NCBI RefSeq assembly: GCF_026625745.1
Contig: NZ_CP113061.1
Span: 3,441,001 to 3,505,000 of the forward strand
From: Asticcacaulis sp. SL142
GTDB taxonomy: Bacteria > Pseudomonadota > Alphaproteobacteria > Caulobacterales > Caulobacteraceae
DNA: 64,000 nt
Direction: 5' to 3'
Below the pieces are notes generated by a model. That model saw only the letters and a list, made by a program, of their open reading frames with translations, made no database searches and was not told where the DNA came from. The position numbers were made by a program, and so were the translations under genes. Positions within the stretch are counted from its first letter, which is position 1, and every line of letters begins with the position of its first letter. This document shows positions 26,392 to 35,279 of this stretch, piece by piece.

Positions 26392-27279
26392 TCAGGCGCC
26401 AGGGACTTTTGCGGGTTTTTTCCTGCGCCGGGTCACGATCCAGACGATGGGCGCCAACACCACCGCAAATGGCAGGACATAGCTGAAAATCATAACCATA
26501 AAGGTCATGACGGCGATAAAGTTAGGACCGACGCTGCCAAAAGCGCTCAGTAGCGGCGAGAGTGTCCCTTGCGACTGTGCCGCCGCCGCACCGGAATAGG
26601 TCAGGGTGACCTTCGACATCGCCACCCGCTTTTTCATCAGCGCCAGTTGAGACCGGGCGTAATCAATCTGCGACTGAACGTCGTTAAGCTGGTTTTGCAA
26701 CTCGATAACGTCGGACATCTTACCCCTGTGGGTGCGTAAGGTGGTTTGCAGATTGTCGCGCAGGGCGATCTGATTGTTGATGCGGGCCTCATGATCGACC
26801 ATCTGCGCGGTCAGGTCTTCGGTGGCGATGGTCTGGGCCTCGATCCGGCCATCGGTCGCCGCCAGTTGTTTATTCAGGTCATTGCGGAAGCTCTCGATCC
26901 ATTGGGGCGTGGCGCGCAATATCAGGCGATGGCTTTGGAAATGCTGTGCCCGATCAGAGGTGCTGTCCATCGATATGACCTGACAGATTGCGGCCCCGGC
27001 AGCGGTGCAGGCGTTACGATGGGCCGACAACAAACTGTCCAGTGCCTTGTCCGGCGCGCTTAAACTAAAGCTGTAGTCGTAGGCCAGTTGCGGCAGAGAT
27101 GGGGTGTCGAGGCGTGCCTCGGACGTCTGGCCATCCGTCGTGATTTCGGGTGCTGCCTCCATGACAGCTTCCTCGACCGGGGCTTCGGCGGGTTTGGAGC
27201 AGGCGGTAAGATAGGCGGGGACTATAAATAAGGATACGCCAACAATTAAGGACTTAAACTTGAGTAAACGCGTGGTCAT
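26392..27279 (-). CDS. DUF4349-domain lipoprotein
   Basis: This 295-residue protein starts at an ATG with a perfect AGGAGG just upstream. It has a lipobox (LTACSKP, Cys near residue 27). The DUF4349 region (about 90-250) includes a long coiled coil (VDHEARINNQIALRDNLQTTL region). One or two transmembrane segments near 240-280 and a basic tail (RRRKKPAK) close it. A membrane-anchored envelope role is likely; function is unknown. It is convergent with the PhzF gene, six bases apart. Confidence 0.8.
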   Translation of the reverse strand: MTTRLLKFKSLIVGVSLFIVPAYLTACSKPAEAPVEEAVMEAAPEITTDGQTSEARLDTPSLPQLAYDYSFSLSAPDKALDSLLSAHRNACTAAGAAICQVISMDSTSDRAQHFQSHRLILRATPQWIESFRNDLNKQLAATDGRIEAQTIATEDLTAQMVDHEARINNQIALRDNLQTTLRTHRGKMSDVIELQNQLNDVQSQIDYARSQLALMKKRVAMSKVTLTYSGAAAAQSQGTLSPLLSAFGSVGPNFIAVMTFMVMIFSYVLPFAVVLAPIVWIVTRRRKKPAKVPGA

Positions 27280-27490
27280 GGCGGCCTCCTGGCATGGGTT
27301 GATCCCCGTTGGGGATGACCTATTCCGGCGCGCAAACCGTGGCGTTTTCACGACGAAATCACGTAAATGTGATAATTGCGTGATTTTTCGTTACTTATTG
27401 TAATGTATTGAATTTATTTTGTTTTATTATGTATTAAGCGCGGCTGAAAACATATTTTCGGCGTTTTTATGGCGTCTTTGATCACGAAAT

Positions 27491-27511
27491 GGGCGGCGTG
27501 GTGTGCCGCCC
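27491..27511 (-). terminator. Stem-loop after metB
   Basis: A perfect 7-bp GC stem (GGGCGGC / GCCGCCC) lies 10 bp past the metB stop. The following T run is weak (ATTTCG). The AT-rich gap 27353-27440 also has a looser dyad (ACGAAATCACG ... CGTGATTTTTCGT). Confidence 0.5.
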
Positions 27512-27520
27512 TTGGTCAGG

Positions 27521-28693
27521 TCATGCCGCTGCCAACGCCCGCTCCAGCGCCTTGACCAGATCATCCGCATCTTCCAGGCCAATCGACAGGCGCAGTAAGC
27601 CGCCGGTGATGCCGGCCGTGGCCTGCGCTTCTGGCGACATGGCGGCGTGGGTCATGGAGGCCGGATGGACGATCAGGCTTTCGACCCCGCCCAGAGACTC
27701 AGCCAGTGAAAACAGATCAACCACATCCAGCACCGCTTTGACCGCATCTAAGCCCCCTTTAAGCTCAAAGCTCATCATCGCGCCAAAACCGGCCTGCTGA
27801 CGGGCGGCCAGGTCGTGCTGCGGGTGGGATTTCAGGCCGGGATAAAAGACCTTTGATACAGCCGGATGGCTTTCCAGATATTCGGCCACGGCCTGCGCCG
27901 ATTGCTGCTGCTGTTTGATGCGCACAAACAGGGTACGCACGCCGCGTAAGGTAAGATAGGAATCGAACGCAGGCGCAGTTGAGCCGACGCAATTGGCCCA
28001 CCAGCGGTACAGTGTCAGATCCTCCGCCGTAGTGCACACCAGCGCGCCTCCGATCACGTCCGAATGGCCGTTAATATATTTGGTGGTCGAATGAACCACA
28101 AAATCAGCACCGAATTTGATCGGGTTTTGCAGGGCGGGCGACAGGAAGGTGTTGTCAACGGCGACCTTAGCCCTCGCTTTGTGGCCTAGATCGATCAGTT
28201 TTTGCAGATCGACCACCCGCATCAGCGGGTTGGACGGGGTTTCAATCAGCAGCATGGCCGTTGGTTGCGACAGGGCCTGCGCCACCGCCGCGTCATCGCC
28301 CTGATCGACATAAACGAGGTCAATCAAGCCCTGTTTGGCGCGGGCGTTCAACTGCCGCTGAGTACCTCCGTAACAGTCGTGGGGGGCGACGACGCGGTTA
28401 TTATCTGTGGTCAGCGGCTGCCATAACAGGTCAATCGCTGCCATACCGGAGGCGGTCATGACGGCACCCACACCGCCTTCGAGTTCAGCAATCACTTCAG
28501 ACACAACCTCACGGGTCGGGTTGCCGGAGCGGGCATAGTCAAAGGTGCGCTTCTTGCCAAAGCCCTCAAACGTGTAGTTCGATGACAGGTAGATCGGCGG
28601 CATGACCGCACCGTGGGCCGTATCCGTATCGATGCCGATATTGATGACGCGGGTCGAAAGCTTGGCGTCTTTGAGGTAGTCTTTTTTCGACAT
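27521..28693 (-). CDS. metB: Cystathionine gamma-synthase / O-succinylhomoserine sulfhydrylase (PLP)
   Basis: This 390-residue Cys/Met-metabolism PLP enzyme has the PLP lysine in STTKYINGHSD (about K205), the SGNPTRE motif near residue 57 and ETPSNPLMRV near 151. It joins O-succinylhomoserine to cysteine, or directly to sulfide, in methionine synthesis. Family members differ on which thiol they use, and sequence does not settle it. It starts 5 bp after metX, so both are expected to be controlled by the SAM riboswitch upstream of metX. Confidence 0.88.
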   Translation of the reverse strand: MSKKDYLKDAKLSTRVINIGIDTDTAHGAVMPPIYLSSNYTFEGFGKKRTFDYARSGNPTREVVSEVIAELEGGVGAVMTASGMAAIDLLWQPLTTDNNRVVAPHDCYGGTQRQLNARAKQGLIDLVYVDQGDDAAVAQALSQPTAMLLIETPSNPLMRVVDLQKLIDLGHKARAKVAVDNTFLSPALQNPIKFGADFVVHSTTKYINGHSDVIGGALVCTTAEDLTLYRWWANCVGSTAPAFDSYLTLRGVRTLFVRIKQQQQSAQAVAEYLESHPAVSKVFYPGLKSHPQHDLAARQQAGFGAMMSFELKGGLDAVKAVLDVVDLFSLAESLGGVESLIVHPASMTHAAMSPEAQATAGITGGLLRLSIGLEDADDLVKALERALAAA

Positions 28694-28698
28694 GATAC

Positions 28699-29691
28699 TC
28701 AGTCTTCCAGGGAGTGTTTGACGATATCGGACACGCGCGCGATTTCCTTAAGGAAGGCGTCATGGCCATAGAGTGAGGGCAGTTCAATGAACACGCTGTC
28801 TGACAGGCTTTCATACAAAGCGACCATGTCGGCATAGGGCACCAGCCGGTCGGTCGGCACGGCCGCCAGAAAGACTCTGGCCTTGATGTTCTTTGGGTCA
28901 ACGCGGTGGCGATCGAGCGAATCCGACAGCGACACCCAGCGGTTGACGTCCGACGCCGTATAGGCATCGCCGCGCGCCCGCAGGTAATTGCAGACCGTGT
29001 AGTTCTCACCGGCGACATCGGGCGCCAGACCGTCAAACCGTTCCAGAAACTCCTGCTCAGAGCGGTAGGTGGTCATAGCCAGTTGCCGCGCCAGCGATAT
29101 AGCGTCGCGCTCATGACCGGTCTGCTTGCCGAACATCAGGATGCGCCGTTGCAGGCCGCGCATGGCGGTCGCCATCGGGTGGGCGCGGTGGGCGGCGGAG
29201 ATCACGCACAAACGCTTCACAAAGTCCGGATAAAGCTCGGCAAAGGCAAGGCCAATCATGGCACCATATGACGCGCCGATAAAGTCATGCACCTCATCCA
29301 CGCCCAACTGATTGAGCAACAGCTTAACCAGCCGCGCCTGATCGTGGGTAGAAATCGTATAAACCTGATCGGCGGGCAGGGACGGGGCAAAGTCGATGCT
29401 TAAGACCCGCCAGTGATTAAGATCCAGCGCTTGATTAGGCCCCGCGACACCTTCCCACCAGCCGGGGGCGGTGTCGGTCGAGTCTTCCTTTTGGAACAGG
29501 ACACGGCTGGCTGAAATGCCGCCGATCGCCACCACCATAGGCGCGTTGGCCGGGCCGTAAACGCGGCCGATAGCGTGGGATTGGCTCAGCTTTTGGCCGC
29601 TGGCGAGACGAAAATCGGCAGGGATCGGCGCAATTACATCAACGCCGGTCAGATCGGGCAAGTGGTCCAAAGTCGCGGTCATGTCATCCAT
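28699..29691 (-). CDS. metX: Homoserine O-acyltransferase (MetX family, probably succinyltransferase)
   Basis: This alpha/beta-hydrolase-fold acyltransferase is about 330 residues. Its nucleophile serine lies in GASYGAM (about S141), and the GGISASR segment near residue 58 is the oxyanion-side loop of the XcMetX-type succinyltransferases. It activates homoserine for methionine synthesis. I placed the start at MDDMTATL; ATG codons up to 29772 are in frame but would run into the riboswitch expression platform. It is followed 5 bp later by metB. Confidence 0.85.
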   Translation of the reverse strand: MDDMTATLDHLPDLTGVDVIAPIPADFRLASGQKLSQSHAIGRVYGPANAPMVVAIGGISASRVLFQKEDSTDTAPGWWEGVAGPNQALDLNHWRVLSIDFAPSLPADQVYTISTHDQARLVKLLLNQLGVDEVHDFIGASYGAMIGLAFAELYPDFVKRLCVISAAHRAHPMATAMRGLQRRILMFGKQTGHERDAISLARQLAMTTYRSEQEFLERFDGLAPDVAGENYTVCNYLRARGDAYTASDVNRWVSLSDSLDRHRVDPKNIKARVFLAAVPTDRLVPYADMVALYESLSDSVFIELPSLYGHDAFLKEIARVSDIVKHSLED

Positions 29692-29789
29692 ATGGGCATC
29701 AAGCAAAACGGGCTCAATCGCGACCAGAACAATTATCATGACGGGCGAGAAGATAAGACGGCTCTGCCGCACGGCGCGGCGCGTCTTCC

Positions 29790-29904
29790 TCTCATCTGTC
29801 GAAGATAAATCTTCGCAGGAGTTGGCACCATACTTTATCCGGTAAACGGATAAGCGGTTGCCCCAGCGTCAATGGGCCTGTCCCTCGGCTGGTCTCGATG
29901 AGTG
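29790..29904 (-). promoter_or_regulatory. SAM-I riboswitch
   Basis: On the minus strand the region reads ACTCATCGAGACCAGCCGAG, then GGACAGGCCC, TTGACGCTGGGGCAACC, and GGTGCCAACTCCTGC, then closes with GATGAG. These are the conserved blocks of the SAM-I (S-box) aptamer: P1 CTCATC/GATGAG, the AGGGAC-GGCCC element, GGCAACC and GGTGCCAA-TCC. It precedes metX-metB, as expected for repression when S-adenosylmethionine is plentiful. A GC-rich dyad (GCCGC...GCGGC) follows at about 29768-29782 and may be the expression platform. Confidence 0.92.
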
Positions 29905-29910
29905 ATTTTC

Positions 29911-29939
29911 CTATGCCGTATTTTGTATAAAACCGTCAA
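29911..29939 (-). promoter_or_regulatory. Promoter of the metX-metB unit
   Basis: On the minus strand TTGACG is followed after 17 bp by GCATAG. Transcription would start around 29904, which is exactly where the SAM aptamer begins. That agreement supports the call. Confidence 0.65.
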
Positions 29940-30032
29940 GGGTATATGTAGCTGGGTTTGATCCGGGGGGCTGTTTGGTGCGTAGACTGATGTGACGGGA
30001 CACAAAAGATCAGACCAAAAGGGCCATCTGCC

Positions 30033-30542
30033 ATGCACCGCCGCTATTTTATTGCCTCATGTCTTGCCGTTTCGGCCTTTGCGGCTCAGGCCGAAACGCC
30101 GGATATCCTGAAACACGTTCCCAGCGCCCAAAAAGTCGGGGCCGGACGGTTCAGCCATCTGGGGTTTGATATATTTGATGCCACCCTCTATGCGCCGCAG
30201 AGCCGGTATAATGCCTCTGGGCCATTTGCGCTAAAGCTTGAATATCTCAGGAACATCAAGGGCAAGTCCATCACAGATAATTCGGTCAAGGAAATCCAGA
30301 AGCAGGGCGTGAGTGCCGATAAGCTGAACCGCTGGCGTGAGCAGATGGCGGCGATTTTCCCGGATGTCTCTAAAGGCGCCAGTATTACGGGAATACGTGA
30401 TGCCAGTGGTCATGCGCTGTTTTACAGCGGCGGCAGGTTGCTGGGCACGATCAGGGATGCGGAGTTTAGCCGCGCGTTCTTTAATATCTGGCTGGGGCCT
30501 AAAGCGCCGCAAACCTTGCGCGATAAGCTGTTAGGCGGTTGA
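30033..30542 (+). CDS. Secreted chalcone-isomerase-like protein
   Basis: This 169-residue protein has a Sec signal peptide (MHRRYFIASCLAVSAFAAQA). It matches the bacterial chalcone isomerase-like fold (FSHLGFDIFDATLYAP, LKLEYLRNIKGKSI, FFNIWLGP near the end). Most bacterial members are not chalcone isomerases, and no active-site claim can be made. It is probably periplasmic. It overlaps the convergent transporter gene by 12 bp at its 3' end. Confidence 0.8.
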   Translation: MHRRYFIASCLAVSAFAAQAETPDILKHVPSAQKVGAGRFSHLGFDIFDATLYAPQSRYNASGPFALKLEYLRNIKGKSITDNSVKEIQKQGVSADKLNRWREQMAAIFPDVSKGASITGIRDASGHALFYSGGRLLGTIRDAEFSRAFFNIWLGPKAPQTLRDKLLGG

Positions 30543-31475
30543 TTTAGGTCTCCCCAGTTCCGCCAGCGCAATGCCCGCACAGACCAGCGCCAGCGCCACA
30601 AAGTGAAAGCCGTGCAAGGGTTCACGCAGGATAAGCACTGACAACCCCACGCCGAATATGGGGATCAGGTTGATAAACAGGCCTGCCCGATTGGCGCCGA
30701 TCAGTTCGACGCCCCAGACGTATGCCACCTGCGCCACCAAAGCGGGCAGAAGCGCGGTATAGGCGACAATAGCCCAGCCGGTGGCATCGGGCCAGATGAT
30801 CTTGCCCGCCATGCCTTGCAGGGCCAAGGCCGGAAAACAGGCCAGCACGGCCCCAAGGGCTGAGACCGCCATCAGGCTTTGCCAGTGGATGTCGGGTTTG
30901 AAGCGCAGCGCAATGGTGTAGCCAGCATATAAAAGCACGCACAGCCCCATCAGGGCATCGCCACGATTGAGGTTCAGGTGGATCAGTGACATCAGGTCGC
31001 CGTGGCTGGCCGTGACCAGAACGCCAAACAGGGTCAGGCTGAAGCCGGCGATCTGGGCCAGATTGGCCCGCGCCCGAAATATGGCATAGTTGAGCGCGAA
31101 GATAACGGCGGGCATGGCCGCGTGCTCAATGACCACATTGGTGGCCGACGTCAGGCTGAGCGCCGAATAGAGCACGATATTGAACAGGCCAAACCCTGCG
31201 GCCCCATAACCTAGCAGCAACGGCCAGTGGCTGCGGATTTTCGGCCAGTCGCGGCTCAAAGGCTTAATTGAAAAGGCGGCTATCAGGCAAAAGGCACTCA
31301 GCCAGCGCAGGGTGCTCAACGTGACCGGATCGATATGGCCGACCGCCATCTTGCCCGCGACCGTATTACCGGCCCACAACAGACCCGCGGTCGCCAAAAA
31401 GCCATAGGCTTTGAGCGAAGCGGAGGCAGCAGGGGTGACGGGAGTCGAAGACACGAAAATTTCTTTTGAAACCAA
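30531..31475 (-). CDS. DMT-superfamily (EamA) transporter
   Basis: This 314-residue protein has ten hydrophobic segments in two EamA repeats (about 25-150 and 165-300), with a characteristic WAGNTVAGKMAVGHI start and a Pro-Arg-rich end. It is probably an inner-membrane exporter of amino acids or small metabolites. Substrate is unknown. It is divergent from the aspartokinase-homoserine dehydrogenase gene. Confidence 0.85.
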   Translation of the reverse strand: MVSKEIFVSSTPVTPAASASLKAYGFLATAGLLWAGNTVAGKMAVGHIDPVTLSTLRWLSAFCLIAAFSIKPLSRDWPKIRSHWPLLLGYGAAGFGLFNIVLYSALSLTSATNVVIEHAAMPAVIFALNYAIFRARANLAQIAGFSLTLFGVLVTASHGDLMSLIHLNLNRGDALMGLCVLLYAGYTIALRFKPDIHWQSLMAVSALGAVLACFPALALQGMAGKIIWPDATGWAIVAYTALLPALVAQVAYVWGVELIGANRAGLFINLIPIFGVGLSVLILREPLHGFHFVALALVCAGIALAELGRPKSTA

Positions 31476-31627
31476 TTGGGTGCGTTATATGATCGCCATA
31501 ACACAATTTGCCGGATGGCTTATCTTTTTCCTTTGAATTTCGGGTCAGGTCTTATAACCACGCAAGCCTTAACTCTTAAAATTTGTCGCCTGCCGTATGG
31601 GCGCAAACTCATGATCGGAACTTTGAT

Positions 31628-33295
31628 ATGTCTACCCTTGTTGTGAAATTCGGCGGTTCAGTCCTGACGTCTGAGGGTGCGCTGCACCGGGCGGTGGCTG
31701 AAATTTATCGGTATGTGCGCGACGCCCATAAGATTATTGCCGTGGTTTCTGCCTTTAAGGGCGACACCGATCAGCTTATGCGGCTGGCGGTTTCCTATAC
31801 TCAGGCCTCAACCTCTTCGGCCACGCCGCACCTGTTGGCGACCGGTGAGATGAAGGCGGCGACGCTTTTGGCTATGGCCTGTGAGCGGTCGGGCATCGTT
31901 ACCAAGTTTCGCTCGGCCTATGAAATCGGCCTGACGGCGGAGGGCGATCATTTCAACGCCAATCCGACCGGCGTTAATGCCGATGTGCTTAAGGGTGATC
32001 TTGAAAAATTCGATCTGGTGGTTGTGCCGGGCTATGTGGCTGAAAACGCTTCAGGCGAGCCGGTTCTGCTGGGGCGCGGCGGGTCTGATCTGACCGCCGT
32101 CTATATCGCTAAGGCGCTGGATGTGCCGGTCAAGCTCTATAAGGACATCGATGCCGTCTATGACGCTGATCCGGCGCAGGTCGGCGACAGCGCCAAGCCA
32201 TACGAAGCGCTGGCCTGGGATGAGGCGCTGAAAATCGCCCATCCGGTGGTGCAGAACAAGGCCATGCGCTATGCCAAGGACAACGGCATGACGGTTGAGG
32301 TTGCAGCTTTGACCAAGGGCTATGAGACTGTGCTGGGGGGTAAAACCAGCGTGCGCAAGGCCGTGCCGCTGAAACGCAAGCTGCGCATCGCCGTTATGGG
32401 GGCTGGCGGTGTCGGCGCGAAGTTCCTTGAGCGCGCGCAGGAATGGGACGACCTGATCGAGATCGACCGCGTGCTGGTGCGCGATGTCTCCAAGCGCCGC
32501 GATCATCCGCTGGCTGCCAAATTTACCTCGGATGCGCGCAGCTTTGCCAAGGGTGATGTCGATGTGTTTGTCGATATTGGCACCGGCGTGTCGCCTTCGG
32601 CCGAATTGCTGGAATCTTTCCTCAAGGCAGGTGTGTCGGTGACCTCGGCCAACAAGCAGGCGGTGGCGGCATCGGGCGACAAGCTGCGGGCGGCATCAAA
32701 GGCGTCAGGCGCTATGCTGACCTATTCAGCCTCGGTCGGCGGCGGGGCCCCGATCATCGAAGCGTTGAGCCGGGCGGTCAAAACCTATAAGATCAAAAGC
32801 TTCTGCGGTGTGCTTAACGGCACCTCGAACTTTGTGATTGATCAGGTCGAGGCGGGTAAAACCTTTGACGCGGCTATGGATGAGGCCCGCCGTCTGGGCT
32901 TTGCCGAGCCGGATTCAACCGCCGACCTTGACGGCACTGATGTTGGCGCAAAACTCAAACTGTTGCGTGAAATCGCCTATCCGGGCCTGACGCCAAAGCA
33001 TTTGGAAGTTGGTGCGATCACTGAGGACTCGCTGATCATCCCCGACGGCAAAGGCCTGCGTTATGTGGCGCGTTGCTGGCGGACTGAGGACGGCATTGAT
33101 GCCTCGATGAAACTTGAGGTGCTGGATGCCGATCACTATCTGGTCGGGGCCAAGGGGGAGCAGAACCGCCTGATCCTCGAACTCGATAACGATGAGACCT
33201 GGTACGTCACCGGTAAGGGCGCGGGCGCGTGGCCAACATCTGAGGCCCTTCTGGCCGATGTGCTGCAAATCGCGCGTGAGGCTAATTTGAAATAG
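31628..33295 (+). CDS. Compact bifunctional aspartate kinase / homoserine dehydrogenase
   Basis: This 555-residue fusion has an amino-acid-kinase domain (1-255: LVVKFGGSVL, LLGRGGSDLTA, LYKDIDAVYDADP). A homoserine dehydrogenase follows (256-555): nucleotide motif AVMGAGGVGAKF, catalytic region TSANKQAV, GVLNGTSNFVI and DLDGTDVGAKLKLL. Known ThrA-type fusions are about 820 residues because two ACT regulatory domains lie between. Here there is no room for them, so threonine feedback would have to act otherwise or not at all. The first and third steps toward Thr/Met are covered. Start MSTLVVKF was chosen by homology. The next gene begins immediately after its stop. Confidence 0.85.
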   Translation: MSTLVVKFGGSVLTSEGALHRAVAEIYRYVRDAHKIIAVVSAFKGDTDQLMRLAVSYTQASTSSATPHLLATGEMKAATLLAMACERSGIVTKFRSAYEIGLTAEGDHFNANPTGVNADVLKGDLEKFDLVVVPGYVAENASGEPVLLGRGGSDLTAVYIAKALDVPVKLYKDIDAVYDADPAQVGDSAKPYEALAWDEALKIAHPVVQNKAMRYAKDNGMTVEVAALTKGYETVLGGKTSVRKAVPLKRKLRIAVMGAGGVGAKFLERAQEWDDLIEIDRVLVRDVSKRRDHPLAAKFTSDARSFAKGDVDVFVDIGTGVSPSAELLESFLKAGVSVTSANKQAVAASGDKLRAASKASGAMLTYSASVGGGAPIIEALSRAVKTYKIKSFCGVLNGTSNFVIDQVEAGKTFDAAMDEARRLGFAEPDSTADLDGTDVGAKLKLLREIAYPGLTPKHLEVGAITEDSLIIPDGKGLRYVARCWRTEDGIDASMKLEVLDADHYLVGAKGEQNRLILELDNDETWYVTGKGAGAWPTSEALLADVLQIAREANLK

Positions 33296-33655
33296 ATGAC
33301 CCTTGATGACCTGAACGCCTTCTGTGCTGCCTTACCCGCCACGACCCATGTGGTGCAGTGGGGCGGCTCAGATGTGTGGAAGGTCGGTGGTAAGGTGTTT
33401 GCGATTGCTTCCGTAGAGAATGATCAGTTTAAGGTGAGTTTCAAGGTCACGCCGGTCGGGTTTGAAATCCTGCGCGATCATCCCGATTGCATTCCGGCCC
33501 CTTATCTCGCGTCGCGGGGCATGACCTGGATACAGGCGCGCGGGTCTGAGCAAATGAGCGATGACGAATTGCGCGATCATTTGCGCGGGTCGTATGATCT
33601 GATTGCAGCGGCCCTGCCTAAAAAACTTAAGCGTGAACTGGGACTGATGGAATGA
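33296..33655 (+). CDS. MmcQ/YjbR-family protein
   Basis: This 119-residue protein has the YjbR fold pattern (CAALPATTHVVQWGGSDVWKVGGKVFAI, then FKVSFKV and a C-terminal helical ending ALPKKLKREL). Relatives are called DNA-binding, but the function is unsettled. It starts directly after the preceding stop codon (TAG then ATG) and overlaps rlmJ by four bases, so all three are likely one operon. Confidence 0.85.
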   Translation: MTLDDLNAFCAALPATTHVVQWGGSDVWKVGGKVFAIASVENDQFKVSFKVTPVGFEILRDHPDCIPAPYLASRGMTWIQARGSEQMSDDELRDHLRGSYDLIAAALPKKLKRELGLME

Positions 33656-34524
33656 ACTACCGCCACGGCTTTCATGCCGGAAATTTCGCTGATCTGGCTA
33701 AACACGCGGCGGTATTGAGTTTCCTCAAGCATTTGCGCGGGTCTGTGGCCCCGCTGACGGTCATCGATACCCATGCGGGGGCGGGTTATTACGACCTGTC
33801 CGATCCGCATTTTGCGCGTTCAAAAGAGGCCGAGGCCGGCATCAAATACCTGCTCAGTTCGGATGTGCCGGATAGCCTGAAACCTCTGGCCGGTTATGTG
33901 CGTGCCAAGAATGAGCGGGCCGGATTTCGCGACTCGATAGGTCTTTATCCCGGCTCGCCCGTGTTGACGCTCGATCATCTCCGGGTCGGCGATGCCTATG
34001 TCGGCTGTGAGTTACGCCCTGACGATTTCCGCTATTTGCAGGAAGCGATTGTGCCGCGCGGTAAGGCGCAAAATGTCGACGGCTACAAATTCGCCGTCAA
34101 TGCCGCTCAGATTGATGACCCTGCCGATATGTTCTGGCTGATCGATCCGCCGTTTGAGCGGTCGGATGACTATACGCAGATTGTCGATGCGTTAAAGGCG
34201 GGACTTACGGCGCGACCAAGCTTAAGCGCCCTGATCTGGTTGCCGCTGAAAGATCTTGAGACGTTCGATCGTTATCTGCGCGATATGGAGCATGAGTTAT
34301 TTGCCCATGAAGATTCTGATGGCGAAACCCATGAGCCGGACCTGCTGATTGCCGAACTGCGTCTGCGGCCGCTATGGAACCCGATGAAGATGAACGGCTG
34401 CGCGCTGGTGGCGGTCAATGCGCCGGTGGGCTTTGAAGCTGATTTGCGCTCGATTGCCGCCGATGTGGTCACGGTGTTTGGCGACAAGGGCGGTTTGGCC
34501 AAGGTCTGGACGCTCAATTCGTAA
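33652..34524 (+). CDS. rlmJ: 23S rRNA (adenine-2030-N6)-methyltransferase RlmJ
   Basis: This 290-residue enzyme starts MNYRHGFHAGNFADLAKHAAV, diagnostic of RlmJ. It has the SAM-binding DTHAGAGYYDL loop and the catalytic LIDPPFE (DPPF/Y) motif near residue 165. It methylates A2030 of 23S rRNA. It overlaps the MmcQ-like gene by ATGA and ends at a terminator. Confidence 0.95.
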   Translation: MNYRHGFHAGNFADLAKHAAVLSFLKHLRGSVAPLTVIDTHAGAGYYDLSDPHFARSKEAEAGIKYLLSSDVPDSLKPLAGYVRAKNERAGFRDSIGLYPGSPVLTLDHLRVGDAYVGCELRPDDFRYLQEAIVPRGKAQNVDGYKFAVNAAQIDDPADMFWLIDPPFERSDDYTQIVDALKAGLTARPSLSALIWLPLKDLETFDRYLRDMEHELFAHEDSDGETHEPDLLIAELRLRPLWNPMKMNGCALVAVNAPVGFEADLRSIAADVVTVFGDKGGLAKVWTLNS

Positions 34525-34528
34525 ATCC

Positions 34529-34550
34529 AAAGTGCCTTATAAGGCGCTTT
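34529..34550 (+). terminator. Terminator after rlmJ
   Basis: A 9-bp stem AAAGTGCCT / AGGCGCTTT (one G-T pair) with a TATA loop lies four bases past the stop. Confidence 0.65.
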
Positions 34551-34718
34551 GGCAAGACCGACCGGTCGCCCGAACTAATGTGAGGAGCCATGCGGCGTTT
34601 GAGCTAAATAAGTGCCTAAAATGCCGCAGTGCAATAACGCGCCTGTGATGCCGACTTCATGGTCAGCGCGCGTTTTCCATGTTACGCTGGGTTAACCCCC
34701 AACTTCATTTACGGAAAC

Positions 34719-35276
34719 ATGTCTATGGCTGACGATACTGTCGAGTTTGCTCCGCTGGCGCAGGCTGAAGAGGCCGGAAAAGCCGTGCAGCAGGCGTCTG
34801 AGCGCATGGCTAATTTCTGGATGGGGGCGCTGTCGCCCATGTGGGTGCCATTCTTCGCCGCAACCTCATTCGGGATCAGCGCCTGGAGCATGACGCAGGC
34901 TCTGAGTGCGACTAAGGTTGTGGGCTCTGGCGGGAGCAAGCCGTTAGGGTTCATCAATCCGTGGTTGCCTGACAGCTCTGTGATGACCACGATGCTGGCC
35001 GAAACCGAAAGCGCTATTCGCGACACTCAGCGCGCGGCCATGAAGATGATGATGGAGGCCGAAGAGGTCGCCCTTGAGGCCGTAGAACGTATGCCTGAAG
35101 TGGATATCAAACCGGTTTTTGTCCCTGATGCCGAAGAGGTCGCAGATGACATCACACTGCCCCCGGCCGTTGTGGCGGCGGCGCTCGATACGGCGGCGGA
35201 CAGCTTTGAGCCGCTGGAAAAGCCTGTAAAAAAGAAGCGTGCCCCGAAATCAGCCGATAAGGCCGAAGAAGAATAA
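34719..35276 (+). CDS. Hypothetical protein with one membrane-like segment and acidic/Lys-Ala tail
   Basis: I do not recognise this 185-residue protein. Start MSMADDTVEF was chosen with ACGGA upstream; M3 is also possible. It has an Ala-rich N-terminal helix, a hydrophobic stretch (WVPFFAATSFGISAWSM, about 40-60) and a helical part with many Met/Glu. The tail is Lys-Pro-Ala rich (KPVKKKRAPKSADK). Size and tail are reminiscent of phasin-like granule proteins, but the match is too weak to name it. Confidence 0.6.
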   Translation: MSMADDTVEFAPLAQAEEAGKAVQQASERMANFWMGALSPMWVPFFAATSFGISAWSMTQALSATKVVGSGGSKPLGFINPWLPDSSVMTTMLAETESAIRDTQRAAMKMMMEAEEVALEAVERMPEVDIKPVFVPDAEEVADDITLPPAVVAAALDTAADSFEPLEKPVKKKRAPKSADKAEEE

Positions 35277-35279
35277 TCC

